Source of the DNA: an uncultured Treponema sp.
Lineage (GTDB): Bacteria; Spirochaetota; Spirochaetia; Treponematales; Treponemataceae
DNA length: 30,819 nucleotides
Reading direction: 5' to 3'
Assembly: GCA_937885175.1 (NCBI GenBank)
Contig: CAKZZO010000006.1
Location: 1-30,819, forward strand
Made by a program: the position numbers and the translations under genes. This document shows, piece after piece, positions 16,714-24,770 of this stretch. Position 1 is the first letter of the stretch, and the number at the start of each line of letters is the position of its first letter. Below the pieces are notes generated by a model. It was not told where the DNA came from and did no database searches. It saw only the letters and a list, made by a program, of their open reading frames with translations.

Positions 16714-17625
16714 TTAGTACGAAACATCATCGGATTTTGAGAATTTGAACTGCACGCAGGTCAAAATCAGCATAATCAAAAACAGAATGATACTCATAAC
16801 GCTTGCCCGACTGATTGCCAAATCCCGCATGGCCGTGTTGTAGATGTTCAGCGTGATAACATTGAGTGGGGCAAGGGGGGCTCCGTTCTGGGTGAACATA
16901 TACTGAGTGCTGAATGTCTTGATGCACTGAATCATGGCCATAATGGAAACCATGACGATAGTAGGTTTGAGGAGCGGCACGGTAATCATGCGGAACTGCT
17001 GCAATTTGCTCGCTCCATCAATGGTAGCGGCTTCGTATATTGAAGTGGGAATCTTTCCGATGCCGGTGATGTACAGAATCGTAAAGTAGCCCACGTACTT
17101 CCAAAAGTAGACCAAAATGGTGGAAATCCTGACCATGGTAGAATCAGCAAGCCATTTGTAGTCAATGCCTTGTGTGTGCAGCACCTTGTTTGCAAACTGA
17201 TTTGCAATGCCGCGGGGGTCAAGCAGAATCATCCAGATAAGTGCGATGACAACTGAAGAAAGCACGGCGGGAGAGTAAAGAATCATCTGCATGGTGCGAC
17301 GTCCCTGATGCCGTGAAGTGATAAAGACTGCAAGCAAGAGACAGACCACAACGAGGGGCACAAAGCACCCCACCGTAAAGATTGCCGTTGCCTGCATGGA
17401 ATTCCAGAAATCAGAACTGGAAAGAATTTTTACGTAGTTCATAATCCCGACAAAATCAGGCTTACGAAGGGAAAGCAGTTTTTTGTTAAAGAGACTGGTG
17501 ATTACGGCATTGATAATCGGATAGAATGAAAACAAGGCAAAAAAGAGGAGTCCCGGCAGGGTAAAGTAGAGTCCCCAGCGAGCCTTTTTTGCTTCAAATG
17601 ATGCCGTCTTCTTATCTTTTGCCAT
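16714..17625 (-). CDS. Carbohydrate ABC transporter permease, MalF type
   Basis: This partner permease has about six membrane segments and the EAA loop TSIYEAATIDGASKLQQFRMITVP. It carries the basic N-terminus AKDKKTASFEAKKARWG usual in this subfamily. The ATG at 17625 is chosen because GAGG lies 5 bases before it; a GTG two codons upstream is also in frame. It starts 14 bases after the binding-protein stop, so all three are surely one operon. The short length (303 residues) and lack of the large MalF periplasmic loop fit the UgpA/LacF type. Confidence 0.93.
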   Translation of the reverse strand: MAKDKKTASFEAKKARWGLYFTLPGLLFFALFSFYPIINAVITSLFNKKLLSLRKPDFVGIMNYVKILSSSDFWNSMQATAIFTVGCFVPLVVVCLLLAVFITSRHQGRRTMQMILYSPAVLSSVVIALIWMILLDPRGIANQFANKVLHTQGIDYKWLADSTMVRISTILVYFWKYVGYFTILYITGIGKIPTSIYEAATIDGASKLQQFRMITVPLLKPTIVMVSIMAMIQCIKTFSTQYMFTQNGAPLAPLNVITLNIYNTAMRDLAISRASVMSIILFLIMLILTCVQFKFSKSDDVSY

Positions 17626-17639
17626 AATCACCTCACTTT

Positions 17640-18938
17640 TTACTGTTCGTCCAAAACTTCCTGCACGCTCTTCTTGAGGGATGCAAGCGCATCTTTTGGT
17701 TCTACGCCAGAAAGCATGACGGACTCAACTGCTGTTTTGAGCAGGGAATCAATTTTCGGCGAGTTTTCTGCATAGTAGACGATAGACCCCTTCTGCAAGT
17801 CATCTTCAAAGACCTGTGAGTAGGGCATGTTCTTGAATGTTTCGCTTTCAAACAGCGACTTCATCGGCTGAATGATGGCAACTTCGCGCAGATAGTCTTC
17901 GGCATGGCTGAGCATAAAGCCAAGCAGTTTCCATGCAGCGGTCTGCTGAGCCTTTGACTTCTGAGCGTTGACCATGTAGTAGTGACCGTAGTAGTGACAG
18001 GGCACGGTATTTGCCGCGTCTTTCCACTGGGGATAGGGAATGACTGCCCAATCATCACTTTTAAAGAAAGCGGGATTTGAAGAAGCCATGCGCTGTTCCT
18101 GATAGAGACCGCTCAAAGACATGGCGATTTCGTTGTTGTTGTTGTCAAAAATCTTACGGGCTGCAGTGTAGGTGGGAGAGCCGAGGTTCTTTCCCTTCGG
18201 ACCAAAGTCGCGCATATAGGTCAGAGCCTTGAGCCATGCTTCGTCTCCGATGATTGCAGTCTTGCCGTCATCGCTTACCAGTTTGCCGCCCAGCTGTTCT
18301 ACCATGGGAATCCAGCTGATGAGGTAGTAGGGATAGCGGAAGTCAAAGCCGCGGCGGGTGATGATTTCGCCATTGTGGACGGCAATTTTTTCTGAAACGG
18401 CAGCAATGTCTTCCCAGGTGAGGGGGGCATCTTTTTCTGGATCCAATCCTGCATCACGCATGATTTTTTTATTCAAGTAGACACACCAGTTGGTAAGTTC
18501 CAGTGGCAGACCGTATACTTTTCCGTCCAAGGTAACGGGGTCAAGCATTTTATCAAGGTAGGCATCAACGAGAGCCTTCTGATTTTTATAGCCTGCGGCA
18601 GCAGCATCTACGGGAGCCACGCGACCGTTTACGACGAATGGATAGGAATCGTTGATTTCGATATTGAAGATGTCAGGACCCTGATTTGCGGCAAAACCTG
18701 CCACAATGATGTCCTTGATTTTTCCAGAGGGATAGGTGACATAGTTGACTTTGATGTTGGGATTTGCTTTTTCGAATTCCTCGATAAAGCCTTTTTCAAG
18801 TGCAGTACGGTTCTGGTCTTCATGTGTCCAAATCGTCAATTCGATGGGACCCGTCGCTTCTTTTTTACAGGAAACAAAGGGACTGGTGACTGCAAGCGTC
18901 AGAGCGGCACAGAGCAGTCCTCGTATCATTTTTTTCAT
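17640..18938 (-). CDS. Carbohydrate ABC transporter substrate-binding lipoprotein
   Basis: This 432-residue extracytoplasmic binding protein of the SBP family 1 (COG1653 type) captures a sugar for the downstream permeases. The signal peptide ends in the lipobox FVSC with Cys24 as lipid anchor. The mature part begins with the typical IELTIWTHEDQNRTALEKG and includes NPNIKVNYVT and GPDIFNIE. The ATG at 18938 is chosen for the AAGGAGG 7 bases upstream and the signal peptide; an in-frame upstream ATG would add 23 residues before the signal. It has no detectable relation to the orphan lipoprotein at 24770 beyond the shared family and an almost identical FVSCKK lipobox. Confidence 0.93.
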   Translation of the reverse strand: MKKMIRGLLCAALTLAVTSPFVSCKKEATGPIELTIWTHEDQNRTALEKGFIEEFEKANPNIKVNYVTYPSGKIKDIIVAGFAANQGPDIFNIEINDSYPFVVNGRVAPVDAAAAGYKNQKALVDAYLDKMLDPVTLDGKVYGLPLELTNWCVYLNKKIMRDAGLDPEKDAPLTWEDIAAVSEKIAVHNGEIITRRGFDFRYPYYLISWIPMVEQLGGKLVSDDGKTAIIGDEAWLKALTYMRDFGPKGKNLGSPTYTAARKIFDNNNNEIAMSLSGLYQEQRMASSNPAFFKSDDWAVIPYPQWKDAANTVPCHYYGHYYMVNAQKSKAQQTAAWKLLGFMLSHAEDYLREVAIIQPMKSLFESETFKNMPYSQVFEDDLQKGSIVYYAENSPKIDSLLKTAVESVMLSGVEPKDALASLKKSVQEVLDEQ

Positions 18939-19024
18939 GCAAATTCCTCCTTGCGAAAACGATGATATAGTATATTTTAAGAATAGCACGCTTTTTGGAA
19001 TATGCAAGAAAAATAAGTTTGGTT

Positions 19025-19459
19025 TCAGTTTATTTCACAGTCAGTAATCAGGATACGGTTCAGCCCGTCTTCCTCAAACTGATGGAAGGTGCCGCTGATA
19101 GTGATTTCTGCATAGCGGGCGGGGTAGTCCTGGGGGTAGACGGGATTCCCCTTGAGTTCAAATTCCATGCCCTGGGCACAGCAGGCGGTTGCGTCCTGTA
19201 CGATACAGGCAAAGGAACGGTGCTGCATGCCACCTTCTTCGTATTCAAATACGTCAAAGTTTCCGTGCATGCGGACTTTTTTGCCTTCGTAGTTCTGAGG
19301 ATTTATGAGCATATCGAAGACTTTTGCGTAAATCATGGTGGAACTCATGCGGGTCAAGTCCACGTCCGCTGATTTTTTTGAGGTGTTTTTCTTCTGGGCA
19401 AAGGCTAGGGAAAGGGTAATGCATAAGGCGATAAGGGCAAAAATCAGTGATTTTTTCAT
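19025..19459 (-). CDS. Small secreted protein of the zinc-uptake operon (DUF1980-like pattern)
   Basis: The 144-residue protein has a cleavable signal peptide (residues 1-21, ending AFAQ), a basic spacer and a compact domain from about 45. The pattern GKKVRMHGNFDV...RSFACIVQDATACCAQGMEFELKG resembles the C-terminal domain of YcgQ/DUF1980-type proteins, which have a strand-rich OB-like core and a CC motif and often sit near zinc-regulated genes. That assignment is from recall of the pattern. It follows znuB by 28 bases, with GGAGG before its ATG, so it is the last gene of the operon. The two adjacent cysteines (CC near residue 92) could bind metal. A role in periplasmic zinc handling is an inference from location. 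Confidence 0.7.
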   Translation of the reverse strand: MKKSLIFALIALCITLSLAFAQKKNTSKKSADVDLTRMSSTMIYAKVFDMLINPQNYEGKKVRMHGNFDVFEYEEGGMQHRSFACIVQDATACCAQGMEFELKGNPVYPQDYPARYAEITISGTFHQFEEDGLNRILITDCEIN

Positions 19460-19487
19460 AGGGGAGACCTCCTGACGACCAGTCTGA

Positions 19488-20315
19488 TTATTTTTTTCCC
19501 AGCACCATGCTTAGGGCAAATGCAAGCATATCCACCGCAACAATCGTTGAGCCTACGGGAGTTCCTGCAAGGATAGAGATGAACATGCCCAAAAGTGCAC
19601 AGACAACGGAAATGACTGCGGAATAAATAGTAACATGCTTAAAGCTTTTGCTCAACCGCATGGCGGAGAGGGCGGGAAAGATGACGAGGGCACTGATTAA
19701 AAGTGAGCCTACCAGATTCATGGCGAGTACGATAATCACCGCAATTACCACGGCAAGCAAAAAATTGTAGAAATCCGTTTTTACGCCCACCGCCTCGGCA
19801 AAGGTTTCGTCAAAGGTGACGGCAAAAAGTTTGTTGTAGCAGAGTATGAAAATCACCACAACGATTACGCTGAGAATCACGCTGGCAATTACTTCGCCCT
19901 TGGTAAGGGTGAGGATTGACGTGGAGCCAAAAAGGGTGCTGCAAACGTCTCCGGAAAGATTGGAGGATGTGGAAAAAAGGTTCATCAGAAGATAGCCCAG
20001 GGCAAGGGAACCCACTGACAGCATGGCGATTGCCGCATCTCCCTTGATTTTTCGTTTCTGCCCGCCGCACAAAAGCAGGATTGCACAGAAAATGGTTACG
20101 GGAAGAATGAGCAGCATCTGATTGGTAAGTTTGAGGATAGTGGCAACCGCCATTGCACCAAAGGCCACATGGCTCAGTCCGTCTCCGATGTAGGAAAAAC
20201 GGCGCAGGACAAGCGTAACTCCCAAAAGGGAAGAACAAAGCGCAATCAGTGTGCCGGCAATTAACGCATACTGCACAAAGGGAAAGGAAAGGTATTCCGC
20301 AAGCGTTTCAAACAT
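19488..20315 (-). CDS. znuB: Zinc/manganese ABC transporter permease
   Basis: This is an ABC-3 family membrane permease of about 275 residues with seven or eight hydrophobic segments, which carries metal received from ZnuA. Family hallmarks are ALCSSLLGVTLVLRRFSYIGDGLSHVAFGAMA near the N-terminus and GSLLISALVIFPALSAMRL near the C-terminus. The start at 20315 has GGAGG 6 bases upstream, inside the end of znuC, and overlaps znuC by 8 bases. A longer in-frame reading to 20435 would add 40 residues that lie wholly within znuC and do not look membrane-like. Confidence 0.93.
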   Translation of the reverse strand: MFETLAEYLSFPFVQYALIAGTLIALCSSLLGVTLVLRRFSYIGDGLSHVAFGAMAVATILKLTNQMLLILPVTIFCAILLLCGGQKRKIKGDAAIAMLSVGSLALGYLLMNLFSTSSNLSGDVCSTLFGSTSILTLTKGEVIASVILSVIVVVIFILCYNKLFAVTFDETFAEAVGVKTDFYNFLLAVVIAVIIVLAMNLVGSLLISALVIFPALSAMRLSKSFKHVTIYSAVISVVCALLGMFISILAGTPVGSTIVAVDMLAFALSMVLGKK

Positions 20316-21018
20316 ATTTTGCCTCCAGTGCCATGCCGCTTGAAGCAGTAAGCCGTTTTCCACGTTCAGTCTGCAAGAATGCATCTTTTGTGCCGAAAAA
20401 TTGAAAGCTTCCCAGCGAAAGGATGTGGCTTGCATAGCGGATTGCGTTCATGTCGTGGGTAATCATTATGATGGTGGTGCCCTCCCGATTGAAGCGGCGG
20501 ACAAATTCGTAGAGTTCTTCAGTCACGTTGGGGTCGAGGCCCGCAACCGGTTCGTCCAGAATCAAAAGCCTGTCTGCGGCACACAGGGCACGGGCCAAAA
20601 GGACACGCTGCTGCTGACCGCCCGAAAGTTCCCGATAACTGCGTTTTGCAAGGGCAGTGATTTCCATGCGCTCCATGTTGTGGCGGGCACGTTCTTTTTC
20701 CTGCGGGCGGTAAAAGGGAATGAAATGCATGCGGTTCTGACAGCCTGAAAGGACGATTTCTTCCACCGTGGCGGGAAAGTCCTTTTGCACTTGGGTCTGC
20801 TGGGGCAGGTAGCCCAGTTCATTTGCGGTAAGACCTCGTTCCAGTTTTCCTGCAAGGGGCTTTTGCAAGCCTAGAAGCGTTTTTATGAGGGTAGACTTAC
20901 CCGCGCCGTTTTCTCCTACGACACAAAGGTAGTCACCCTCATTTACTTCAAAGGAGATACCCTTTGCTACTCCAGAGCCTTCATAGCCGACTGTCAGATT
21001 CGCGCATTTTAAAATCAT
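20308..21018 (-). CDS. znuC: Zinc/manganese ABC transporter ATPase
   Basis: This 236-residue cytoplasmic ATPase powers the ZnuB channel. Walker A GENGAGKS is at 35-42, the Q-loop near LPQQTQ at 71-76, the signature LSGGQ at 131-135, Walker B LLILDEP at 151-157, and the switch histidine in ITHDMN near 190. Its ATG overlaps the znuA stop (ATGA) and its end overlaps the znuB start, so the three are translationally coupled. Confidence 0.95.
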   Translation of the reverse strand: MILKCANLTVGYEGSGVAKGISFEVNEGDYLCVVGENGAGKSTLIKTLLGLQKPLAGKLERGLTANELGYLPQQTQVQKDFPATVEEIVLSGCQNRMHFIPFYRPQEKERARHNMERMEITALAKRSYRELSGGQQQRVLLARALCAADRLLILDEPVAGLDPNVTEELYEFVRRFNREGTTIIMITHDMNAIRYASHILSLGSFQFFGTKDAFLQTERGKRLTASSGMALEAKYV

Positions 21019-22025
21019 AGCGTTCCCAAAGCCTCTTTCAGCACGGAAAGGTTTTCCTGCATGATGCCTATATAACTTGTGCCATCACTAAGGTCACGGC
21101 TACTGGCGGACTGCAGGGAGTTCAGCGTGAGCACTTTTGCCTGCTTTGCCTTGCTGTTCTGGATGATTGTGCCTGCAATTTTTCCGTCACCGCTTTCAAT
21201 TTTACAGACTGCGGGAAGGGCAAGTTCGTCCACTTTTGCGGCCAAAAAGGCGACTGTCTTAAAACTCGCCTCGGTTTCTGCTGAACAGCCTGCAAATGCC
21301 GCATAATAGGAAATTCCGTAGTCGTCCACAAGATAGCGGAAGGGAAAACGGTCGCCAAAGACCAGCGTCTTTAGCGGTGCATTTTTTACTGCATCCGCAT
21401 ACTGGCTGTCCAGCGCGGCCAATGTTTTGTCATAGGAAGCGAGGTTAGCCCTATAGGTGGCGGCATTTTTTTCGTCTACGGCACACAAAGTTTCGGTGAT
21501 TGCGGCACAGAGCAGACGGGCATTTTTGAGGCTGAGCCATACATGCTCATCGTATTCAGCTTCTTCTTCATCGTGATGGTGTTCGTCCGCATCGTGTTCT
21601 TCACCTTCGTGGTGGTCATCGTGATGATGTTCGCCTTCCATGCCCTCAACCACTTCCTCTTCCTTTACTTTGTCGCCTAAAACTTCAAGCAGGTTGACTA
21701 CGCGCATATGCTTGTTCTTGACGGTTTTGAGTGCGTCTTCCACCCATTCATCGCTCTCGCCGCCAACATAGATAAAAATGTCTGCGACTGAAAGTTTAGC
21801 CATGTCCTGCACCGTAGGCTGGTAGGAATGCAAGTCCACGCCTTTGTCAAGCAGCAGGGTAAGGTCTGCCTGTCCTGCCTTTTCTCCCAGGATATTCTGC
21901 ACCCAGTCGTATTCGGGAAAAATGGTCGTAACAATCTTGATTTTTGCGTCAGCTGTCTTTTTATTGCATGAAGAGAGCATGAAGATGGCGGTAAGCGTAA
22001 AAATAATGGTAGCAATTTTTTTCAT
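21015..22025 (-). CDS. znuA: Zinc-binding lipoprotein of the ABC importer, His-rich
   Basis: This cluster A-I (family 9) metal-binding protein of 336 residues delivers metal to ZnuBC. The signal peptide ends in lipobox LSSC with Cys20. Metal ligands are visible: His66 in DLHSYQP and His161 in YDEHVWLS. Between them, residues 133-151 form a His/Asp/Glu-rich loop (11 histidines), the hallmark of zinc-specific members against manganese-specific ones. The ATG at 22025 overlaps the stop of the regulator gene by ATGA; the start 12 codons further upstream would put extra basic and cysteine residues before the signal and is less likely. Confidence 0.94.
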   Translation of the reverse strand: MKKIATIIFTLTAIFMLSSCNKKTADAKIKIVTTIFPEYDWVQNILGEKAGQADLTLLLDKGVDLHSYQPTVQDMAKLSVADIFIYVGGESDEWVEDALKTVKNKHMRVVNLLEVLGDKVKEEEVVEGMEGEHHHDDHHEGEEHDADEHHHDEEEAEYDEHVWLSLKNARLLCAAITETLCAVDEKNAATYRANLASYDKTLAALDSQYADAVKNAPLKTLVFGDRFPFRYLVDDYGISYYAAFAGCSAETEASFKTVAFLAAKVDELALPAVCKIESGDGKIAGTIIQNSKAKQAKVLTLNSLQSASSRDLSDGTSYIGIMQENLSVLKEALGTL

Positions 22026-22456
22026 ATACTTGTTTCCTCTTTTTTTGCACACTTTGCACACACGCCATAAAAGACTGTGCGCAGGGGATTCAGCGTAAAG
22101 CCATGCTCTTTTTGCAAATGCGCACTGATACAGGCAAGTTCATCACACTCCAGATGAATAAGGATGCCGCAGACTTCGCATTTCAGGTGAAAATGGACTT
22201 CCGGGGCTTTCTCATGGCAGCTGTCACCGATGTACTCAAAGCAGGCCGCGGAATGTTCGTCAATGATGTATTTGTTTACCAGTCCGTCGCTTACCAGTTT
22301 TTCCAGATGACGGTAGAGCGTTGCGGTGCCCAGCGGAGTGCCGCTTTGTTCAAAATGGATGCGTAAGTCCTCGGCGGTAAAATGAGTTCCCTGCATTTCT
22401 TTGAGGTAGGAGAGTAGTAAATCTTGCTGCCGCGTGCGGTATTTTGTCTTTATCAT
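22022..22456 (-). CDS. zur: Fur-family metal regulator, probably Zur
   Basis: This is a 144-residue winged-helix metalloregulator. The DNA-binding part (to about residue 80) includes TATLYRHLEKLVSDGLV. The dimerisation part has HFHLKCEVCGILIHLECDEL (88-107) and a second CAKC (133-136), giving the structural zinc site Cys93/Cys96/Cys133/Cys136. Gene context (first in a znuACB operon) argues for zinc sensing rather than iron; residues alone do not settle it. Two Fur-like boxes flank its promoter, so it probably represses its own operon. It ends in an ATGA overlap with znuA. The Shine-Dalgarno is weak (AAAAAAGC). Confidence 0.92.
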   Translation of the reverse strand: MIKTKYRTRQQDLLLSYLKEMQGTHFTAEDLRIHFEQSGTPLGTATLYRHLEKLVSDGLVNKYIIDEHSAACFEYIGDSCHEKAPEVHFHLKCEVCGILIHLECDELACISAHLQKEHGFTLNPLRTVFYGVCAKCAKKEETSI

Positions 22457-22472
22457 GCTTTTTTCGCTGATT

Positions 22473-22491
22473 TGATAATGATTTTCAAATT
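22473..22491. promoter_or_regulatory. Fur/Zur box 1
   Basis: TGATAATGATTTTCAAATT resembles the classical Fur box (GATAATGATAATCATTATC). It overlaps the -10 box and transcription start region of the zur-znu promoter. An identical 19-bp copy lies 46 bp away. Confidence 0.8.
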
Positions 22492-22516
22492 ATACAAATT
22501 GCAAAAAAATTGTCAA
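22489..22516 (-). promoter_or_regulatory. zur-znuACB promoter
   Basis: On the minus strand TTGACA (22516-22511) and TATAAT (22494-22489) are 16 bases apart. The start is expected near 22482, about 26 bases before the zur ATG. Confidence 0.75.
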
Positions 22517-22518
22517 TA

Positions 22519-22537
22519 TGATAATGATTTTCAAATT
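22519..22537. promoter_or_regulatory. Fur/Zur box 2
   Basis: This is an exact 19-bp copy of box 1 in the same orientation, just upstream of the zur -35 box and about 40 bases before the -35 of fusA. It could affect both divergent promoters, though it is centred far from the fusA start. Confidence 0.8.
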
Positions 22538-22576
22538 TTACGGACTTCTTCTTGACATAGAAGATTTTGCCCTTAC

Positions 22577-22605
22577 TTGTAAATCAGCGGAAATTTCTCT
22601 ATAAT
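22577..22605 (+). promoter_or_regulatory. fusA promoter
   Basis: TTGTAA (22577-22582) and TATAAT (22600-22605) are separated by 17 bases, with a start expected near 22612. This places transcription downstream of a possible TTG start at 22567 and supports the ATG at 22636. Confidence 0.7.
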
Positions 22606-22635
22606 AGTTCCACATTTTTATTTTTGGGTACGAAT

Positions 22636-24687
22636 ATGATTTCATTGGAAAAAATGCGCAATATCGGTATTATGGCGCACATTGACGCAGGAAAGACAAC
22701 AACAACGGAAAGAATCCTCTATTATACAGGTAAGATTCATCGCATTGGCGAGATTGACGACGGTCAGGCTACCATGGACTTTATGAAGCAGGAGCAGGAG
22801 CGGGGCATTACCATTGCCTCTGCTGCCATCACCACGAACTGGAAGGGCTACACGATTAACATTATCGACACGCCTGGTCACGTGGATTTTACTGCGGAAG
22901 TAGAGCGAAGTCTTCGTGTGCTTGACGGTGCAGTGGCGGTGATTTGTGCGGTAGACGGCGTACAGCCCCAGACAGAAACGGTATGGAAGCAGGCCGATGA
23001 ATTTGAAGTCCCACGTCTCTGTTTTGTAAACAAGATGGATCGAATCGGCGCAGATTTCTTCTACTCAATAAAGGATGTGCACGAAAAATTCGGTGCCAAT
23101 ACCATTGCATTGCAGATTCCTATGGGGCAGGGTGATGACTTTGAGGGCGTGATTGACTTGCTTAAAATGAAGGAAATCCGCTGGAACTCCGATGACGAAG
23201 GAGAAACCTTTACCGAAAGCGACATTTCGGACAAGTACAAGGCTCTGGCTGATGAGTGGCGGGCAAAGCTGATTGACGAAGTTGCCTCAAACGATGACGA
23301 ACTGGGCATGATTTACCTTGAGGGCGGCGAAATCACCAACGAGCAGCTTAAAAAATCAATCCGCGAGGGAACGATTGACCGTACCTTTGTGCCCTGTCTT
23401 TGTGGTTCCGCCCGCCGCAACAAGGGCGTGCAGCCGCTGATTGATGCCGTAATCGACTATCTGCCCTGTCCCACAGACGTGCCGCCTGCAAGAGGTCTCC
23501 ACATCAAAAAAGACAAGGAAGAGGAGGTGAAAATTCCCTGTGACGAAAAGAAAATGCCTCTGGGACTTGTCTTTAAGATTCAGCAGGACAGGGAAATGGG
23601 TGCCCTCTGCTTTGTCCGCATGTACTCCGGAAAGATGACTGCCGGTACCCAGGTGCTGAATGTGGCTAAGAAAAAGCGTGAGCGAATCAACCGCATTTTA
23701 CGTGTAAACGCAAACCATATGGAACAGATGGACTCCGTGTCTGCGGGCGATATTGCGGTTTTTGTGGGGCTTAAACTTGCCCAGACTGGCGACACCTTGG
23801 GAAGCGAGGGCATGCCGGTTTTGCTTGAGAGCGTAAAGTTCCCTGAGCCGGTTATTTCCGTTGCCATTGAGCCTGAAACCTTGAGCGACAAGGACAAGCT
23901 GGTGGAAACGCTTGCGGTTATGAGTCGTGAAGACCCCACCTTTACCAGCCATGAGGATGCGGAAACAGGACAGCTGATTATCAGCGGCATGGGTGAGCTG
24001 CATCTGGACGTACTGGTGACCCGCATGAAAGATGACTTTGGCGTAAAGGCAAATGTGGGCGCGCCTCAGGTTACCTACCGCGAATCTGTTTCTGGCGAGG
24101 CAAGCCTTTCTTCTGCATGGGAAAAGAACCTTGCCGGCAAGGACAATAAGGCTGGACTTACGATTACGATTCGCCAGAACGAGCAGGGCCTGGGAAACAC
24201 CTATTCCTGCGATGTACATGACGCGACTATTCCCGAAGAAATATATGACGCAATCAGAACAGGCTTTGAAAATTCATTTGCCTCCGGCATTCACTACGGC
24301 TACCCCTGCGCGGATGTTGGCGTTACGGTTACGGGCATTGACTATGATGAGCTGACGGGTACTCCCTTTGCATTTACCGCCTGTGCCGCCCAAGTCTTTG
24401 ACGAAGCGGCGCAAAAAGCCACTCCGATTATCCTTGAGCCGGTGATGAACGTGGACATTTCTTGTCCGCTGGAATTTGTGGGAGATGCCATCAGCCAGAT
24501 TACCCAGCGCGGTGGCATGATTCAGGGGCAGGACTCAAAAGCCAGCGGCGAAATCGTGCACTGTACTGCGCCCATGGCAAAGATGTTCGGTTTTTCAACC
24601 AATTTGCGCTCAGTTACCCAGGGGCGAGCCTCTTTCAGCATGGAGTTCAGCCACTTTCAGTTAAAAGCGGGCGGACTGGGAGCATAA
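22636..24687 (+). CDS. fusA: Translation elongation factor G
   Basis: EF-G is the GTPase that moves tRNAs and mRNA through the ribosome. The protein of 683 residues has P-loop AHIDAGKT at 14-21, switch I QEQERGITIASAA at 52-64, DTPGH at 78-82 and NKMD at 132-135. The remaining domains follow, ending with the domain V/IV features EPVMNVDISCP, RGGMIQGQD and LRSVTQGRASFSMEF. The ATG at 22636 gives the standard MISLEKMRNIGIMAHIDAGKTT start and has only a weak GGG site. Spirochaetes commonly carry more than one EF-G paralogue; which one this is cannot be decided here. It stands alone, divergent from zur. Confidence 0.96.
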   Translation: MISLEKMRNIGIMAHIDAGKTTTTERILYYTGKIHRIGEIDDGQATMDFMKQEQERGITIASAAITTNWKGYTINIIDTPGHVDFTAEVERSLRVLDGAVAVICAVDGVQPQTETVWKQADEFEVPRLCFVNKMDRIGADFFYSIKDVHEKFGANTIALQIPMGQGDDFEGVIDLLKMKEIRWNSDDEGETFTESDISDKYKALADEWRAKLIDEVASNDDELGMIYLEGGEITNEQLKKSIREGTIDRTFVPCLCGSARRNKGVQPLIDAVIDYLPCPTDVPPARGLHIKKDKEEEVKIPCDEKKMPLGLVFKIQQDREMGALCFVRMYSGKMTAGTQVLNVAKKKRERINRILRVNANHMEQMDSVSAGDIAVFVGLKLAQTGDTLGSEGMPVLLESVKFPEPVISVAIEPETLSDKDKLVETLAVMSREDPTFTSHEDAETGQLIISGMGELHLDVLVTRMKDDFGVKANVGAPQVTYRESVSGEASLSSAWEKNLAGKDNKAGLTITIRQNEQGLGNTYSCDVHDATIPEEIYDAIRTGFENSFASGIHYGYPCADVGVTVTGIDYDELTGTPFAFTACAAQVFDEAAQKATPIILEPVMNVDISCPLEFVGDAISQITQRGGMIQGQDSKASGEIVHCTAPMAKMFGFSTNLRSVTQGRASFSMEFSHFQLKAGGLGA

Positions 24688-24691
24688 GCGG

Positions 24692-24734
24692 GCGATACAT
24701 ATTGGATTATAATGGTTTGTCCTGCGATACATAT
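24692..24734 (+). repeat. Direct repeat upstream of the orphan binding-protein gene
   Basis: GCGATACATAT occurs exactly at 24692-24702 and 24724-24734, 32 bp apart, in the short gap between fusA and the next gene. A TATAAT at 24708-24713 lies between them. It might be a regulator site for the downstream gene; nothing else supports that. Confidence 0.4.
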
Positions 24735-24757
24735 AGAAATGAATTGCATTTTTGTAC

Positions 24758-24770
24758 TATAATGTAAGTA
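24758..24770 (+). promoter_or_regulatory. -10 box and leaderless start of the orphan lipoprotein gene
   Basis: TATAAT (24758-24763) is followed by six bases and the ATG at 24770, so transcription is expected to begin at the start codon. The -35 region is poor. No Shine-Dalgarno is present. Confidence 0.55.

Noticed and set aside
18961..19010. Promoter of the sugar transporter operon
   Set aside because: TATACT at 18974-18969 (minus strand) is a fair -10, but no acceptable -35 or extended -10 accompanies it.
20316..20435. Longer znuB reading with 40 extra N-terminal residues
   Set aside because: The extension lies inside znuC and does not look like a membrane protein start; a GGAGG site directly precedes the ATG at 20315.
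22567..22635. Longer EF-G starting at a TTG
   Set aside because: It would begin upstream of the predicted transcription start, and the conserved EF-G N-terminus begins at the ATG at 22636.
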